Below are positions 10,739-23,519 of a stretch of DNA of 64,000 nucleotides, piece after piece. This DNA is from Panopea generosa (lineage: Eukaryota; Mollusca; Bivalvia; Adapedonta; Hiatellidae), in contig CM055906.1 in the NCBI GenBank assembly GCA_029582155.1, forward strand, positions 19,516,437-19,580,436, in the 5' to 3' direction. The translations under genes and the position numbers were made by a program. Positions within the stretch are counted from its first letter, which is position 1. Every line of letters begins with the position of its first letter. The notes under the pieces are model-generated. The model was not told the origin of the DNA, did no database searches, and saw only the letters and a program-made list of their open reading frames with translations.

Positions 10739-11270
10739 AAACGCATTTGAAAAGTAGAATATTTTTGTGATTAATGTCATTATCGAAGGTCTATCACTTG
10801 ATTGGTATGAATGGGAGAATAAAAATCCGTCATGAGTTCATCGATGTTGAATGGAAAAACCTCACGCTCTGGGTCAAAATACATGCAGAGAACTCGGCAG
10901 AGCCTCGTCCCTGCATGTAATTTTGACCCCTCGGGCGCGATGTTTCTATCCCACATGGATACTCATGATGAATTCTTATATTCTTCATATACGCGAAATT
11001 TTGACCGTAAAACACGCATTTAAAAAGTAAAATATGTTTATAATGAAGACCATTACCAAGGATATATCATTTGACTGATATGAATGGGAGAAAACAATCC
11101 GCCATGAGTACATATAAGTGTGATAAAAAAAGCTAACCCTCTGGGTCAAAATTAGATGCAAGGAACTCGGCAGAGCCTATTCACTGCATGTAAGTTTGAC
11201 CCCTCGGGCGAGATGTTTCTATCCCACATAGATAATCTTGATGGATTCTTTAGATCTAGTATTTCCCCTT
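10739..11270 (+). repeat. 271-bp tandem duplication, each copy with an internal hairpin
   Basis: Blocks such as tatgaatgggaga, aactcggcagagcc and cgatgtttctatcccaca occur twice, 271 bp apart. Inside each copy gggtcaaaatacatgcag pairs with ctgcatgtaattttgaccc around a loop with ctcggcagagcc (10871-10928; second copy 11142-11202). This gives an 18-bp near-perfect stem, partly decayed in copy 2. Confidence 0.8.
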
Positions 11271-12515
11271 TATTACTGTATAGTTCATGTTGTGGTTGCA
11301 TGGTGTTTTGTGTCGCTTCAACAATTTCCATTCATATTGCAACGGTGTCTACTTGGGACAGTATTCTAAGCACGCCACACTAGAATATCATGCCACAGAC
11401 ATGGTATGATAGCCCACCAAGTCATATTAATCTAATACCGTGCTTACCAGACCTAGAACTATCCTCTAAATGTTGAGCGTCAAGCGAGAAAGCTTCTATT
11501 ACTGTTTTTGACGTCTTTGGTATGACCTGCCGGGGATGGACCAATGACCTTCCGTATGAGAGGGGACTTTCTACCCCCTTGACCACCGCTGCGGTTTCTG
11601 CATAGTTTAAAATTGAACGAAGATGCATTATGATGGAGAAATATGTAGTCAATTATTATCATCATGAACTTTTGAGAATGATTAAAAAAAATGTAAACCG
11701 TTCTTCCGATTTTTATGGAACGTGGTATGGAGTGCCGGTCGGTATGATATCTAGTTGTATGTTCCATTCTGATGAATTATGCCCACTTGTGGCTTTTTAA
11801 TTTTTGAAAATATTTTCCTCGTTTTTTTTTACCTATATCTTTCTTGTGATTTTGATGTACATTCATCGAAAGAAGGACAAAAAAAACATTTTCATACTCA
11901 ATTCAAACTCGTACTCAAACAATTTCTAGCATTCATATAAAACACAAATGAAAACGAACACACGTGACTCGGTCTTTGGTTTGAATGTATTAGTGAAGAT
12001 TTGAAGTAGAAAGTATCGGGTATATAATTTCTTTTTGTTATACCAATCCAGATACCCGCAGTATGTTAGTAATTCTACATCAGACAGATTGGCGTCCTTG
12101 GTCTTTGTCAGGAATACGATTGCTAATCACGTGATATTCATTTAAACGCAGTGAATTATTTATGCACACATCAATAACGTTCAGTCAAGGAATTATATAG
12201 AGATACAAGACCTTGATTCAATCTAGAAATCAATGGAATGCGCCAATTCACTTTTAATTAAGTCGGATTTTTAAGAACTCTTTGTTTCCTCATTCAAAAG
12301 TAATCTGCATTTTTCAAGATGCAGTCGTTATTACCCTGCTAGTTGAAGACTGTTGAAGGGTTATTAAACGTTACCCCTGTGTGTTCGTTTGTGCGTCCGA
12401 TGTGAAATTGATGTCCGATCAATAACTTTTTGTACGGCTCTTTGCATTTAAATAGTATTTTGTGTGTAGTAGTTTAATTATAAATTACAGGTTGTGTTTA
12501 GAACTTGTCACGATC
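11271..12515. other. Non-coding stretch without recognised features
   Basis: No open frame longer than 100 codons, no recognised repeat and no RNA gene. The last 150 bases lead into the 60-bp array with a motif (gacaggagttatgaccccct) that begins the array. Confidence 0.4.
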
Positions 12516-12885
12516 AGACATTTTTGACAGGAGTTATGACCCCCTTTCCAGTTAATTTTCGGTAATGTAATGGTTTCCGAGATATAACAGGAGTTATGAC
12601 CCCCTTTCCAGTTAATTTTCGGTAATGTAATGGTTTCCGAGATATAACAGGAGTGATGATCCCCTTTCCAGTAAATTTTCGGTAATGTAATGGTTTCCGA
12701 GATATAACAGGAGTGATGATCCCCTTTGTAATGGTTTCCGAGATATAACAGGAGTTATGATCCCCTTTCCAGTAATTTTTCGATAATGTAATGGTTTCCG
12801 AGATATAACAGGAGTGATGATCCCCTTTCCAGTTAATTTTCGGTAATGTAATGGTTTCCGAGATTTAACAGGAGTTCTGGTCATT
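12516..12885 (+). repeat. 60-bp minisatellite, about 6 copies
   Basis: Units share ggagttatgaccccctttcc, a block ending ttttcggtaatg and taatggtttccgagatataa. One unit near 12720 has an internal deletion of about 38 bp. The - strand open frame 12612-12929 is produced by this periodicity (60 is a multiple of 3). Confidence 0.9.
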
Positions 12886-13145
12886 TTTTGATTTTGTATT
12901 TGGTAAATTTTATTACCATTGCTGGACATCCGTGTCCTATGGACACATTTTTAGTTCAAAATTATATTAACACTGGTTTTAAGGTATAGGATTTAATTTA
13001 ATACCCTAATGTGTTTCATCAATGTCCACTTAAAAGAAAAACGTACTGCGCGCTCTTTAGTTTATCATATTTTAAAACAAGTTATATGGCAAATTCACTG
13101 ATACAATTGAAATTCAAAGAAAAATATCAAATGAATACATGTGAA

Positions 13146-13336
13146 TAATACACTTTCAAGGTCGCCACAAATAGCCTTAGCGGAGGATCGAACCGACGAC
13201 CTCCGATCATGGGTTCGGTGCTCTACCGCTGGTCCATGCGCTCCTTTGTTAACGAAATGTAACAACTTATTGTTAAAATGTTGGTTACAAATATTAAGGT
13301 TGTGCAAACCCATGCAATATCATTGAAAGTGTATTA
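13146..13336 (-). mobile_element. Short element with 14-bp perfect terminal inverted repeats carrying a tRNA-like sequence
   Basis: taatacactttcaa at 13146-13159 is the exact reverse complement of ttgaaagtgtatta at 13323-13336. Inside, on the - strand, lies a tRNA-like stretch (about 13175-13244) with an A box (tggaccagcggt, 13225-13236) and a B box (ggttcgatcc, 13185-13194). Acceptor and T stems do not pair well, so it is not called as a tRNA gene. It may be a MITE that captured a tRNA pseudogene, or a tRNA SINE inserted into a MITE. Confidence 0.6.
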
Positions 13337-13413
13337 GTCTAAACATATCTGTTGCTTCTAATTATATATTTACATTACAATGGTAGTATTACTATGAATA
13401 TTTACAAACACAT

Positions 13414-13644
13414 TTAAGCAAGAGATTGATTGATTGAATATTTAGCGTCATTTTTTATGCCATCGAGGACTAACAGACCATCAGTTAACCTAACCACTGT
13501 TTCCTGGGATTAACCAGTACACGAGCACCCCCCACCATCTCCGCAAGTAACTGATAACTTTCCAACTTGAATTAATGGTGAGAAACGAATGATAATGAGA
13601 CACAATGTCGTATATCAATCATCACGGAGAATGTTAAGCAAGAG
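13414..13644 (-). mobile_element. SINE copy 3, 5'-truncated, with an 11-bp target-site duplication
   Basis: The insert 13425-13633 has the same body as the copies at 1187 and 10447, with a short GATT tail. It is flanked by ttaagcaagag at 13414-13424 and 13634-13644. A small internal deletion removes the gatcctgaaagg block seen in the others. Confidence 0.9.
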
Positions 13645-14134
13645 GGTTTGGTGACAAGTTTTAATGTTGGCACAACTTGTGGCCCTATCCTTTTGCTAAT
13701 ATGTGTTTGTAAATATTTATAGTGTGTAAATTTTCAGACTTCAAACCTCAATATCTTTAATTCAAGATGTTGTGATCGAAACATTTTAAATCATCTAAGA
13801 TTACATACAACTTACATTTTATGTACAAGAAACCAGTTGCCAGTAAATTATGAATGATTATTTATCAAATAATTAACCAGGCGTGTGGTATTTTATCAAC
13901 ACTTAGTCAGGAGATGCAAGTATCCTTTCCGTCTATAAAAGTCCTTGAATCAATGCAAAATAAATTAGTTTTTACAGGTATACATGTACGTTGACATGCA
14001 TGTAAACGTGCTTTATTTTTACGTGTGTATTCTCTTTTCCGTGTATCAAACACTTAAGAGTAATATATATATATATATCAATCGAAAAAATACACAAACG
14101 ACTAAAACACTACCATACTGTTAAAATGACAGAC
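13645..14134. other. Non-coding, AT-rich; no feature recognised
   Basis: Only a short (at)n run at about 14064-14078 stands out. Confidence 0.4.
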
Positions 14135-14516
14135 GAAACTATTCACTGCCTTTTCTCCAATTCTTTTTGTTACGTTTCTTGACCTCGCCATGCTGTAAAA
14201 TATGTGCCAACATTAATTAGCTCCAGTCTAACGCATTCAGATAAGGTTTCACCATCACACTTCTAGTATCTTTTTGTGTTCTTTGTAAAAAAAAAAGCGG
14301 GGATAGGGTTATTTTAACGAATATTGATTTTATATCTTCTGCATAATCTTCACATAGGATAAATAGAAGCAGACGCTACTCGCCGATGCCTTTAATATTC
14401 TTATTGTTCCTATTCCCATTCAACATGATCACCTAATTATGCTGGTTACGCTACACGTACCTGCACGCATGTGCAGTGTCAGAGTGAGTGAATGAATGGT
14501 CACGTCGTAATAGTTA
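14135..14516 (+). repeat. Flank shared by the two minisatellites, copy 1
   Basis: Homologous to 17549-17880. gaaactattcactgcctttt, tttcttgacctc, taaaatatgtgccaacatta, tttttgtgttctttgtaaaa and cttctgcataatcttcacat occur in the same order in both, with substitutions and small indels. Each flank leads directly into a minisatellite. Confidence 0.85.
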
Positions 14517-14574
14517 GGGAACGAGGTAAGGTTTATTAAAATGAATGACCAAACACTGAGTTTATTAACGCTAT

Positions 14575-16125
14575 TGGTAGAATAACGTTATCGCGTGTGG
14601 TAGCACTACATGTACAATACTGTCATCGCATGTGGTAGCACTACATATGCAATATCGTCATCGCGTGTGGTAGCACTACATGTGCAATATCGTCATCGCG
14701 TGTGGTAGCACTACATGTACAATACCGTCATCGCGTGTGGTAGCACACTACATGTACAATACCGTCATCGCGTGTGGTAGCACACTACATGTACAATACC
14801 GTCATCGCGTGTGGTAGCACACTACGTGTACAATACTGTCATCGCGTGTGGTAGCACTACATGTACAATAACGTCATCGCGTGTGGTAGCACTACATGTA
14901 TAATACCGCCATCACGTGTGGTAGCACACTACGTGTACAATACTGTCATCGCGTGTGGTAGCACTACATGTGCAATATCGTCATGGCGTGTGGTAGCACT
15001 ACATGTACAATACTGTCATCGCGTGTGGTAGCACACTACGTGTACAATACTATCATCGCGTGTGGTAGCACTACGTGTACAATATCGTCATCGCGTGTGG
15101 TAGCACTACATGAACAATGCCGTCATCGCGTGTGGTAGCACGACATGTACAATAACGTCATCATGTGTGGTAGCACTACATGTATAATAACGTCATCGCG
15201 TGTGGTAGCATTACATGTACAATACCGTCATCGCGTGTGGTAGCACTACATGTACAATACTGTCTTCGCGTGTGGTAGCACTACATGTACAATACTGTCA
15301 TCGCGTGTGGTAGCACTACATGTACAATAACGTCATCGCATGTGGTAGCATTACATGTACAATACCGTCATCGCGTGTGGTAGCATTACATGTACAATAC
15401 CGTCATCGCGTGTGGTAGCATTACATGTACAATACCGTCATCGCGTGTGGTAGCTTACTACATGTACAAAACCGTCATTGCATGTGGTAGCACACTACAT
15501 GTACAATACCGCCATCGCATGTTGCCGCACTACATGTACAATACCGCCATCGCGTGTGGTAGCACTACATGTACAATATCGTCATCACGTGTGGTAGCTT
15601 ACATGTATAATACTGCCATCGCGTGTGGTAGCACTACATGTACAATACGGCAAACGTGAGTGGCAGCACTACACGTACAATAACGTCATCGCGTGTGGTA
15701 GCACTACACGTGCAATAACGCCATCGCGTGTGGTAGCACTACACGTGCAATACCGCCATCGCGTGTGGCAGCACTACATGTGCAATACCGTTATCCCGTG
15801 TGGCAGCACTACATGTGCAATACCGTCTTCGCGTGTGGCAGCACTACATATACAATACCGCCATCGTGTGTGGCAGTATTACATGTACAATACCGCCATT
15901 GCATGTGGTAGCACTACATGTTCAATGCCGCCGTCGCGCGTGGTAGCACTACAAGTACAATACCGTCGTCGCGCGTGGTAGCACTACATGTACAATACCG
16001 CCATCGCGTTCTGGTAGCACTAAATGTACAATACCGTCATCGCGTGTGGAAGCATTACATGAACAATACCGTCATTGCGTGTGGTAGCACTACATATACA
16101 GTAACGCCATCGCGTATTTTAGCAC
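14575..16125 (+). repeat. 35-bp minisatellite, about 43 copies
   Basis: The unit core is gtggtagcactacatgtaca followed by ataccgtcatcgc. Sub-variants with a 2-bp insertion (cacactac) cluster at 14740-14830, 14920 and 15030, which suggests local duplication of variant units. Open frames at 15390-16172 are by-products. Related to the array at 17905-20750. Confidence 0.95.
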
Positions 16126-16177
16126 TATGTAATACCCCCACCCCCAATTATATTTTTTCAAAAAATTCATAATTACT

Positions 16178-17060
16178 TATGATAAAGAAAGCATAAAACT
16201 TGTATTTATAATGAAGCAAACTTAAAAGCAAAAATGATAAAGAAAGCATAAAACTTGCATTTATAATGAAGCAAACTTAAAAGCAAAAAATAACAGAGTT
16301 ATCTTATATATTATAATTTCAAATTTTAATTTTAAATGATAACCTTCAAATATATGACTTGATATGCATTTACAAACATAAAGAGCATGGTCACTTTATT
16401 TTGGTAATTTTTTCTGATAAGGAAAAAAAGGCGGCTGAAAAAGCTATAGCCATTATATTTTTAACCCCATTCCCTAATATATTTTCTAAAATGAACACAA
16501 CTTCTTACTATGATAAAGAAAGCATCATAGTTGCATTTGTAATGAAGCAAACAAACAAAGAAAATGGGGTGGAAGTATTATAGCCAATGGCCCATTTTAT
16601 CCCCACCCCTCAACTCAACTATCCCACTTAAATGATTACCTTCAATAGTATGACTTAATATGCTTTAACAGACAAAAAGTTTAACATGTTTGCTTTATTT
16701 AGATAATTTATCTGATAAGGAAAGAGAGGCGGTGAAATATTGTATTCCTAATGAAGCAAACATGAAAGTAAAAAATAACAGGGGTTGAAAATATTATAGC
16801 CATTATATTACAAAATACATTGGGTTACTGTCTCAATTAGATTACCTTTGTTTGTTCAAGTATAGTTTTTCATTATCGTGTAGGTAATAAAGCTGTAATT
16901 CTAAATATGAATTCGGATAAAAGAGTATTTTTAAAGTATTTTTTAGTATGTGTGTGTGGTGGTGGGGGTGGGGGTATTATAGCATATTTTATAATATTTT
17001 CAACCGTCCCTCTTTTCTTCAAAATACATTAGGTAACTTTCTGAATTAGATTAAATTTGT
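16178..17060 (+). repeat. Nested AT-rich tandem repeats (about 55-bp pair inside a diverged 300-bp period)
   Basis: gataaagaaagcataaaact and taatgaagcaaacttaaaag occur twice about 55 bp apart (16178-16290), and more diverged versions recur near 16510 and 16750. A longer period links 16335-16425 with 16630-16720 (gataaccttcaa / gattaccttcaa, tctgataagg). The open frame at 16359-16583 lies in this and has no recognisable product. Confidence 0.65.
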
Positions 17061-17548
17061 TTGTTAGTTTAAACATATTCTATTGCATAATTCACATAGC
17101 AAACGGATTGGGCCGCAAGTTCTGGCAACATTAGTTACGGCCCTCCCCTTTGAATATACAAATAACATTAGAATCTAGATGGCAATTTTAACATTCAATA
17201 GGATGTAAACCAACAATCAAAGAAATGAAGAAATGAATAAAAAGAAAAAATGATTAAAGAAGGAGGTGAGAAAAAGAGAGAAAAAGACATTACATGTTTT
17301 AAGTGCTTTCATTATATCGTTCCGGTGCATTGAAAGGCTGCATAAAATTAGGTATTTGATGCCGAGAGTCAGTTGTTGACAAAACGTTTCGTGTCTTTAA
17401 TGTATGGTTGTACTTGTGTAAGTGCAATAAGCGACTGCGTCCGTTTCTCAAACGGGCGAGCGTGGAGAACTGATAAAATTCAACTACCAGTTAGATAATA
17501 CGATGGTAACATTTGCGTTTTAAAATACATGTTTGTTATATTTGTTTT
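17061..17548. other. Non-coding stretch between repeats
   Basis: No gene or repeat supported. An A/G-rich segment lies at 17220-17290. Confidence 0.4.
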
Positions 17549-17880
17549 GAAACTATTCACTGCCTTTTTTCCAATGCTCTTTGTTACGTTTCTTGACCTC
17601 ACTATGCGGTAAAATATGTGCCAACATTAGTTTGCTCGAGTCCAGCGCATACAGATAAGGTTAGTTTATTATATCACTTTCACATATCTCGTATCTATTT
17701 TTTGTGTTCTTTGTAAAATATCGGGGATACTATTATTCGTACGTACCTTGATTGTATATCTTCTGCATAATCTTCACATAGGATCAGTCAAAGCAGACGC
17801 TGTTACTAAACATACCTGAACAAATGTGCAATATATTGGAAGGATTTCAGAGTGAGTGAGGATATGAATGAATATAATGT
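17549..17880 (+). repeat. Flank shared by the two minisatellites, copy 2
   Basis: The paralogue of 14135-14516 described above, again directly upstream of a minisatellite. Confidence 0.85.
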
Positions 17881-17904
17881 GGTTTAAGGATAAAGAAAGG
17901 TTAT

Positions 17905-20750
17905 AGAAACGTTGCACATGCAGTACCGTCATCGTGTACTATATGGTGTCACTACATGTACAGTACCACCACCGTGTACTATATGGTAGCACTACTTGTA
18001 CAGTACCGCCACCGTTTACTATATGGTAGCACTACATGTACAGTACCGCCACCGTGTACTATATAGTAGCACTACATGTACAGTAACGCCACCGTGTACT
18101 ATATGGTAGCACAACATGTACAGTACCATCAGCGTGTACTATACGGTAGCACTACATGTACAGTACCGCCATCGTGTACTATATGGTAGCACAACATGTA
18201 CAGTACCATCACCGTGTACTATATGATAGCACAACATGTACAGTACCATCAGCGTGTACTATATGGTAGCACTGCATGTACAGTACCGCCATCGTGTACT
18301 ATATGGTAGCACAACATGTTTAGTGCCATCACCGTGTACTATATGGTAGCACTACATCTACAGTACCGTCACCGTATACTATATGATAGCGCTATAGTAC
18401 AGTACCGCCATCGTGTACTATATAGTAGCATAACATGTACAGTACCATCGCCGTGTACTATATGGTAGCACTACATGTACCGTACCGTCAATTTGTACTA
18501 TATGGTAGCACAACATGTACAGTAACATCACCGTGTACTATATTGTAGCACTACATGTACAGTACCGTCATCGTGTACTATATGGTAGCTCTAAATACAC
18601 AGTACCACCATCGTGTACTGTATGGTAGCACCACATGTACAGTACAATCACCGTGTACTATATGGTAGCGTTACATGTACAGTACCATCAGCGTGTACTA
18701 TATGGTAGCATTACATCTACAGTACCATCAGCGTTTACTATAATTTGTAATATAAATATATATGTATACAATATAAATAGGTGGACAGCATCAGCAGAGT
18801 CTATCGTGTACTCTATGGTAGCTCTACATGTACAGTACCACCATCGTGTACATACACGAACACTACATGTTCAGTACCTTCATCATGTACTATATGGTAG
18901 CCCTACTTGTACAGTACCGTCATCATGTATTATATGGTAGCACTACATGTTCAGTATCTTCATCGTGTACTATATAGTAGCAATACATGTACAGTACCAT
19001 CATCGTGTACTATATGGTAGCACTACATGTACAGTACCTTCATCATGTACTATATGGTAGTAATACATGTACAGTACTGTCATCGTGTACTATATTGTAG
19101 CATTACATGTATAGTACTCCATCTTGTACTATATGGTAGCACTACTTGTACAGTACCGTAATCATGTACTATATTGTAGCACTACATGTACAGTACCGTT
19201 ATCGTGTAGTATACGGTAGCACTACATGTACAGTACCGTCATCGTGTACTATATAGTAGCAATACATGTACAGTACTGTCATCGTATATTATATTGTAGC
19301 ATTACATGTATAGTACTCAATTTTGTACTATATGGTAGCACTACTTGTACAGTACCGTAATCATGTACTATATGGTAGCACTACATGTACAGTACCGTCA
19401 TCGTGTACTATACGGTAGCACTACATGTACAGTACCGTCATCATGTACTATACGGTAGCACTACATGTACAGTGCCGTCATCGTGTACTATACGGTAGCA
19501 CCAAATCTACAGTACCGTCATCGTGTACTGTATGGTAGCACTACATGTACAGTACCGTCATCGTGTACTGTATGGTAGCACTACATGTACAGTACCGTCA
19601 TCGTGTACTGTATGGTAGCACTACATGTGCAGTACCGTCATCGTGTACTGTATGGTAGCACTACATGTGCAGTACCGTCATCGTGTACTGTATGGTAACA
19701 TGTACAGTACCGTCATCGTGTACTATATGATAGCACTACATGTACAGTACCGTCATCGTGTACTGTATGGTAGCACTTCATGTGCAGTACCGTCATCACG
19801 TACTGTATGGTAGTACTACATGTGCAGTACCGTCATCGTGTACTGTATGGTAGCACTACATGTGCAGTACCGTCATCGTGTACTATATGGTAGCACTACA
19901 TCTTAAAGTACCGTCATCGTGTACTGTATGGTAGCACTACATGTGCAGTTCTGTCATCGTGTACTGTATGGTAGCACTATATCTACAGTACCGTCATCGT
20001 GTACTGTATGGTAGCACTACATGTGCAGTACCGTCACCGTGTAGTTTATGGTAGCACTACATGTACAGTACCTTCATCATGTACTATATGGTAACACTAC
20101 TTGTACAGTACCGTAATCATGTATTATATGGTAGCACTACATGAACAGTACCGTTATCGTGTACTATACGGTAGCACTACATGTACAGTACCGTCATCGT
20201 GTACTATACGGTAGCACTACATGTACAGTACCGTCATCGTGTACTATACGGTAGCACTACATGTACAGTACCGTCATCGTGTACTATATGGTAGCACTAC
20301 ATCTACATTACGTCATCGTGTACTGTATGGTAGCACTACATGAGCAGTACCGTCATCGTATACTGTATGGTAGCACTACATGTGCAGTACCGTCATCGTG
20401 TACTGTATGGTAGCACTACATCTACAGTACCGTCATCGTGTACTGTATGGTAGCACTACATGTGCAGTACCGTCACAGTGTAGCTTATGGTAGCACTGCA
20501 TGTACAGTACCGTCATCGTGTACTCTATGGTAGCAATACCTCTACAGTACCGTCATTGTGTACTACATGGCAGCACTACATGTACAGTACCGTCACCGTG
20601 TACTATTGTAGCATTGCATTGACAGTACCGTCATCGTGTACTATATGATAGCACAACATTCAGTACCGTCATCGTATACTATATGGTAAATCTACAGTAC
20701 CGTTATCGTATATTGTAGTATTACATGTACTGTACCGTTTTTTCGTTTAT
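17905..20750 (+). repeat. 40-bp minisatellite, about 70 copies
   Basis: The unit core is tatggtagcactacatgtac followed by agtaccgtcatcgtgtac. It equals the 35-bp unit at 14575-16125 with 5 extra bases in the cgtgt...ggtagc interval and an a-to-g change in acaata/acagta. Variants (tactgtatgg, acatgtgcag) are concentrated in 19500-20480 and indicate local homogenisation. A non-repeat interruption sits at about 18740-18800. The copies degrade towards 20,950. Confidence 0.95.
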
Positions 20751-21243
20751 GGTTAACGACACGTACTGTACCGTTCTCGCATATGGTATCACTACGTGTA
20801 AAGTATCATCCTGATTAATGTTAGCAAGACATGTTAAGTGCTGTCCTCGTTAGTACTGTCTTCGTATATGGTAGCACTATATGTACAGTACTTGCCTCGT
20901 GTATTGTGGCACTTCTTGTACAGTATGGTAGTACTACATGTACCGTTCTGTCCTTTCCTATGGTAACACTACACAATGCACCTGTCCTCCCTGCCTGTAC
21001 GTAGTTTATACGTAGTGCGTATATACGCATGTATGTGTGAACAGAAGCATACAAGCATATACTGGTATTCTGATCTGCTAGTTTTTCCTCTGCTTGATAT
21101 ATGCTTATCTATACTTGATATATGATTGTTCGCCGCTCTGTTCAGGACTGTGTAACGTTGTTCTACTTGTCAAACACGCGTGAAGATAATCACATATAAG
21201 GGACCTTCAAATGAATTAAGAAGTCATTAATAAACTGAGCGGT

Positions 21244-21406
21244 CAAATGGATAAGGACCAACGACCTCGGTTAGATGGATAAGGGCCAACGACCTCGGTT
21301 AGATGGATAAGAGTCAACGACCTCGGTTAGATGGATAAGAGTCAACGACCTCTGTTAGATTCATTATGGTCAATGATCTCGATTTCATTGACAAGGGTCA
21401 ACTGGT
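21244..21406 (+). repeat. 28-bp tandem repeat, about 5 copies
   Basis: The units share atggataag, gtcaacgacctcggttag. The first four copies are nearly identical and the last is diverged. Confidence 0.85.
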
Positions 21407-23159
21407 TTTTTGTATGTCTTTCCTTTTAAGTAGATATTGTAATTGTAGTTTTTAATGGTTATATTGTATTTATAAGAAAATTTGTAGTATTTTGCGAAGA
21501 TTAACATAAAGTTTACAATTCTATAATCATGTTTGATTTAATTCGGTTATACCAAGGGAAACAATCGTGTAATCTAGAGTTAACGGAATGCCTTTTCAGA
21601 AATTTCGACTTACTGGACATTTCCACAAGAAGTGAATAATTGTCTCCTCGTTCATATGACAAAAATATTGGCCAGGTTTATTATTTTACAAAGAAAGCTA
21701 TGACTGCTCGCAAGCGTAACACGACGTCAGACGTCAAACTTGAGTACATTTGACGTTCATATGTATATTTTAATTAAAAACATAGACCCCTTTAAAAGTT
21801 ATTGATCAGAAACCAATTGTTTTCCTCGGACGGACGAAGCACGGACGAACGAACGTACAGGTATAAATTTATCCTGCATGCATTTTCGAATGGCGGGAGC
21901 ATAAAAACAGACAGGATGATTTCAAACTCAGAATAGTTAAAAAGTTAGAGCCGTGTACATATGGATATACAGTCAATGATCATCTCTTGATCGGAACACA
22001 GATTTGCTACCGATACAGATAAGGAAATAGACAGCAGCGTAATGTCATTCATAAACGGAAATTGTTATGAATGTTTGAACACTGCTTCGATATCTAAGCC
22101 TTTCCATGCAAACGGTTATAATAATAGAATATAGCCGAAATATACACAGCTGCAACGACCTTTACCGAAATTGTGCAATAGCGAGATAGGATGTAATACA
22201 ATATATCGTGACCCTCATTTGCAACCTTTGGCACTGACATTAGTTAATGTTGCGTTGTGACATTCAATTGATACAATCGATTATCGCGCTATATATGTAT
22301 ATGCATAATGCTGTTGTCGTTGAACGTCTCACATACCAATTAATTTTGTACTGATCTACATATATAGACATGCACTTCTGGAACACTGGATACATTACCA
22401 ATGGTTCTAAAAGTGCCTTATTCCCATAGATAGTCCTCTGTTGGTCCAAAATATGCATAAAAAAACAAAAAAAAAAACAACAGAAAATACTTTTTTATAC
22501 TGTTTATTTTCTCAAAACACAACGATTTAGCAGGACTGATTTTCACAGTGTTATGTGTTCTCGGAGCAGGAATTAACGGCATATAGTTGGACCTTAATGG
22601 ACCTATCCGTCCGTTCGTTTTACATATCTAGTACTCAACCAAATGAAATGCATATTAACGTAGTTATGGATAGTAATGCGACAATGTACAGCATAAACGT
22701 ATGCAAGCTCATATCGGTTGAAAATGTTGTTTGCTGTTCTCTCAGTATGTTGAAATGTTTAATCAAACTAGAACAAAGATCAGAAAAGGTTTCATTATTG
22801 CTTTTTCTATCTCAGTTGTATCGAAAGAAAATATGTTCTAACTGAAGGTAGCAAGGTGTTTTAAGATCTATTTTCAAGAAGTTATTTGGCATTTATAATT
22901 GTGTAACAGTTAGTCAGTATTTTAATAAAGTCCTTTGTAAGATTTAATAGATAGTATATCGGAAATGTAATTAAAGAAAAACTCAACAGGAGAAGTGATT
23001 CTTTATTTGACAGATCAACTCTCAGGAAATTGTAGAACAAAGAGTTTAGTAGCTTGTTAACACTGATATCTCATTATTAAGACAAATTGCGTCTAATATT
23101 CTCATTTAATTGTTCCAACATCTACTAAAGTGAATTGTTGGGACAAAAAAAAATACCAA
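21407..23159. other. Non-coding stretch; no feature recognised
   Basis: No gene, known repeat or RNA supported. An A-rich tract lies at 22459-22490. The open frame 22555-22845 (+) has no recognisable domain. A phrase at about 21716 (gcgtaacacgacgt) recurs at 62133 and may mark an unrecognised dispersed repeat. Confidence 0.4.
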
Positions 23160-23240
23160 AATATTTGCAGCGAATCACCAACTGGACGTTTTGAATCGCC
23201 TTCTGGTGAGTATATTCGTTATATTGAAGAAACGACGCGG
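23160..23240 (-). repeat. Inverted copy of the 24.1-24.6 kb repeat
   Basis: Its reverse complement contains caatataacgaatatactca, then ccagaaggcgattcaaa and a ccagttggtgattcg block, the same sequence as the four direct copies at 24125-24660. Confidence 0.75.
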
Positions 23241-23301
23241 GTCTGGTATCACTCCTTAATTATCTTTCTTTAATAAGTTTACACTAGTAATGAAATTATC
23301 T

Positions 23302-23325
23302 GGGGGGGGGGGGGGGGGGGGGGGG
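23302..23325 (+). repeat. Poly-G tract of 24 bases
   Basis: An uninterrupted run of 24 G (C on the other strand) in very AT-rich surroundings. It is a candidate G-quadruplex and a likely site of sequencing or assembly length error. Confidence 0.9.
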
Positions 23326-23519
23326 TTCTGTTAACATCAACTATGCTGTATAGTTATTGACAAACAATACAATTAAATAAGAATGATAGAATTATAAAAG
23401 CATATAAACTTTTTCTCTCTCTCTCTTTTTTTTTTATACACACTAACATAACGTGACAATATAGAACTTTGATATAATGAATATCATTTATTTCTGATCA
23501 TCATTTAATAATCCTCATA

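Noticed and set aside
13160..13245. A functional tRNA gene on the - strand
   Set aside because: A and B boxes are present, but the acceptor and T stems do not pair acceptably and it sits inside an inverted-repeat element.
14575..20750. Possible CRISPR-like arrays
   Set aside because: The DNA is eukaryotic, and the units are contiguous tandem repeats with no unique spacers between constant repeats.
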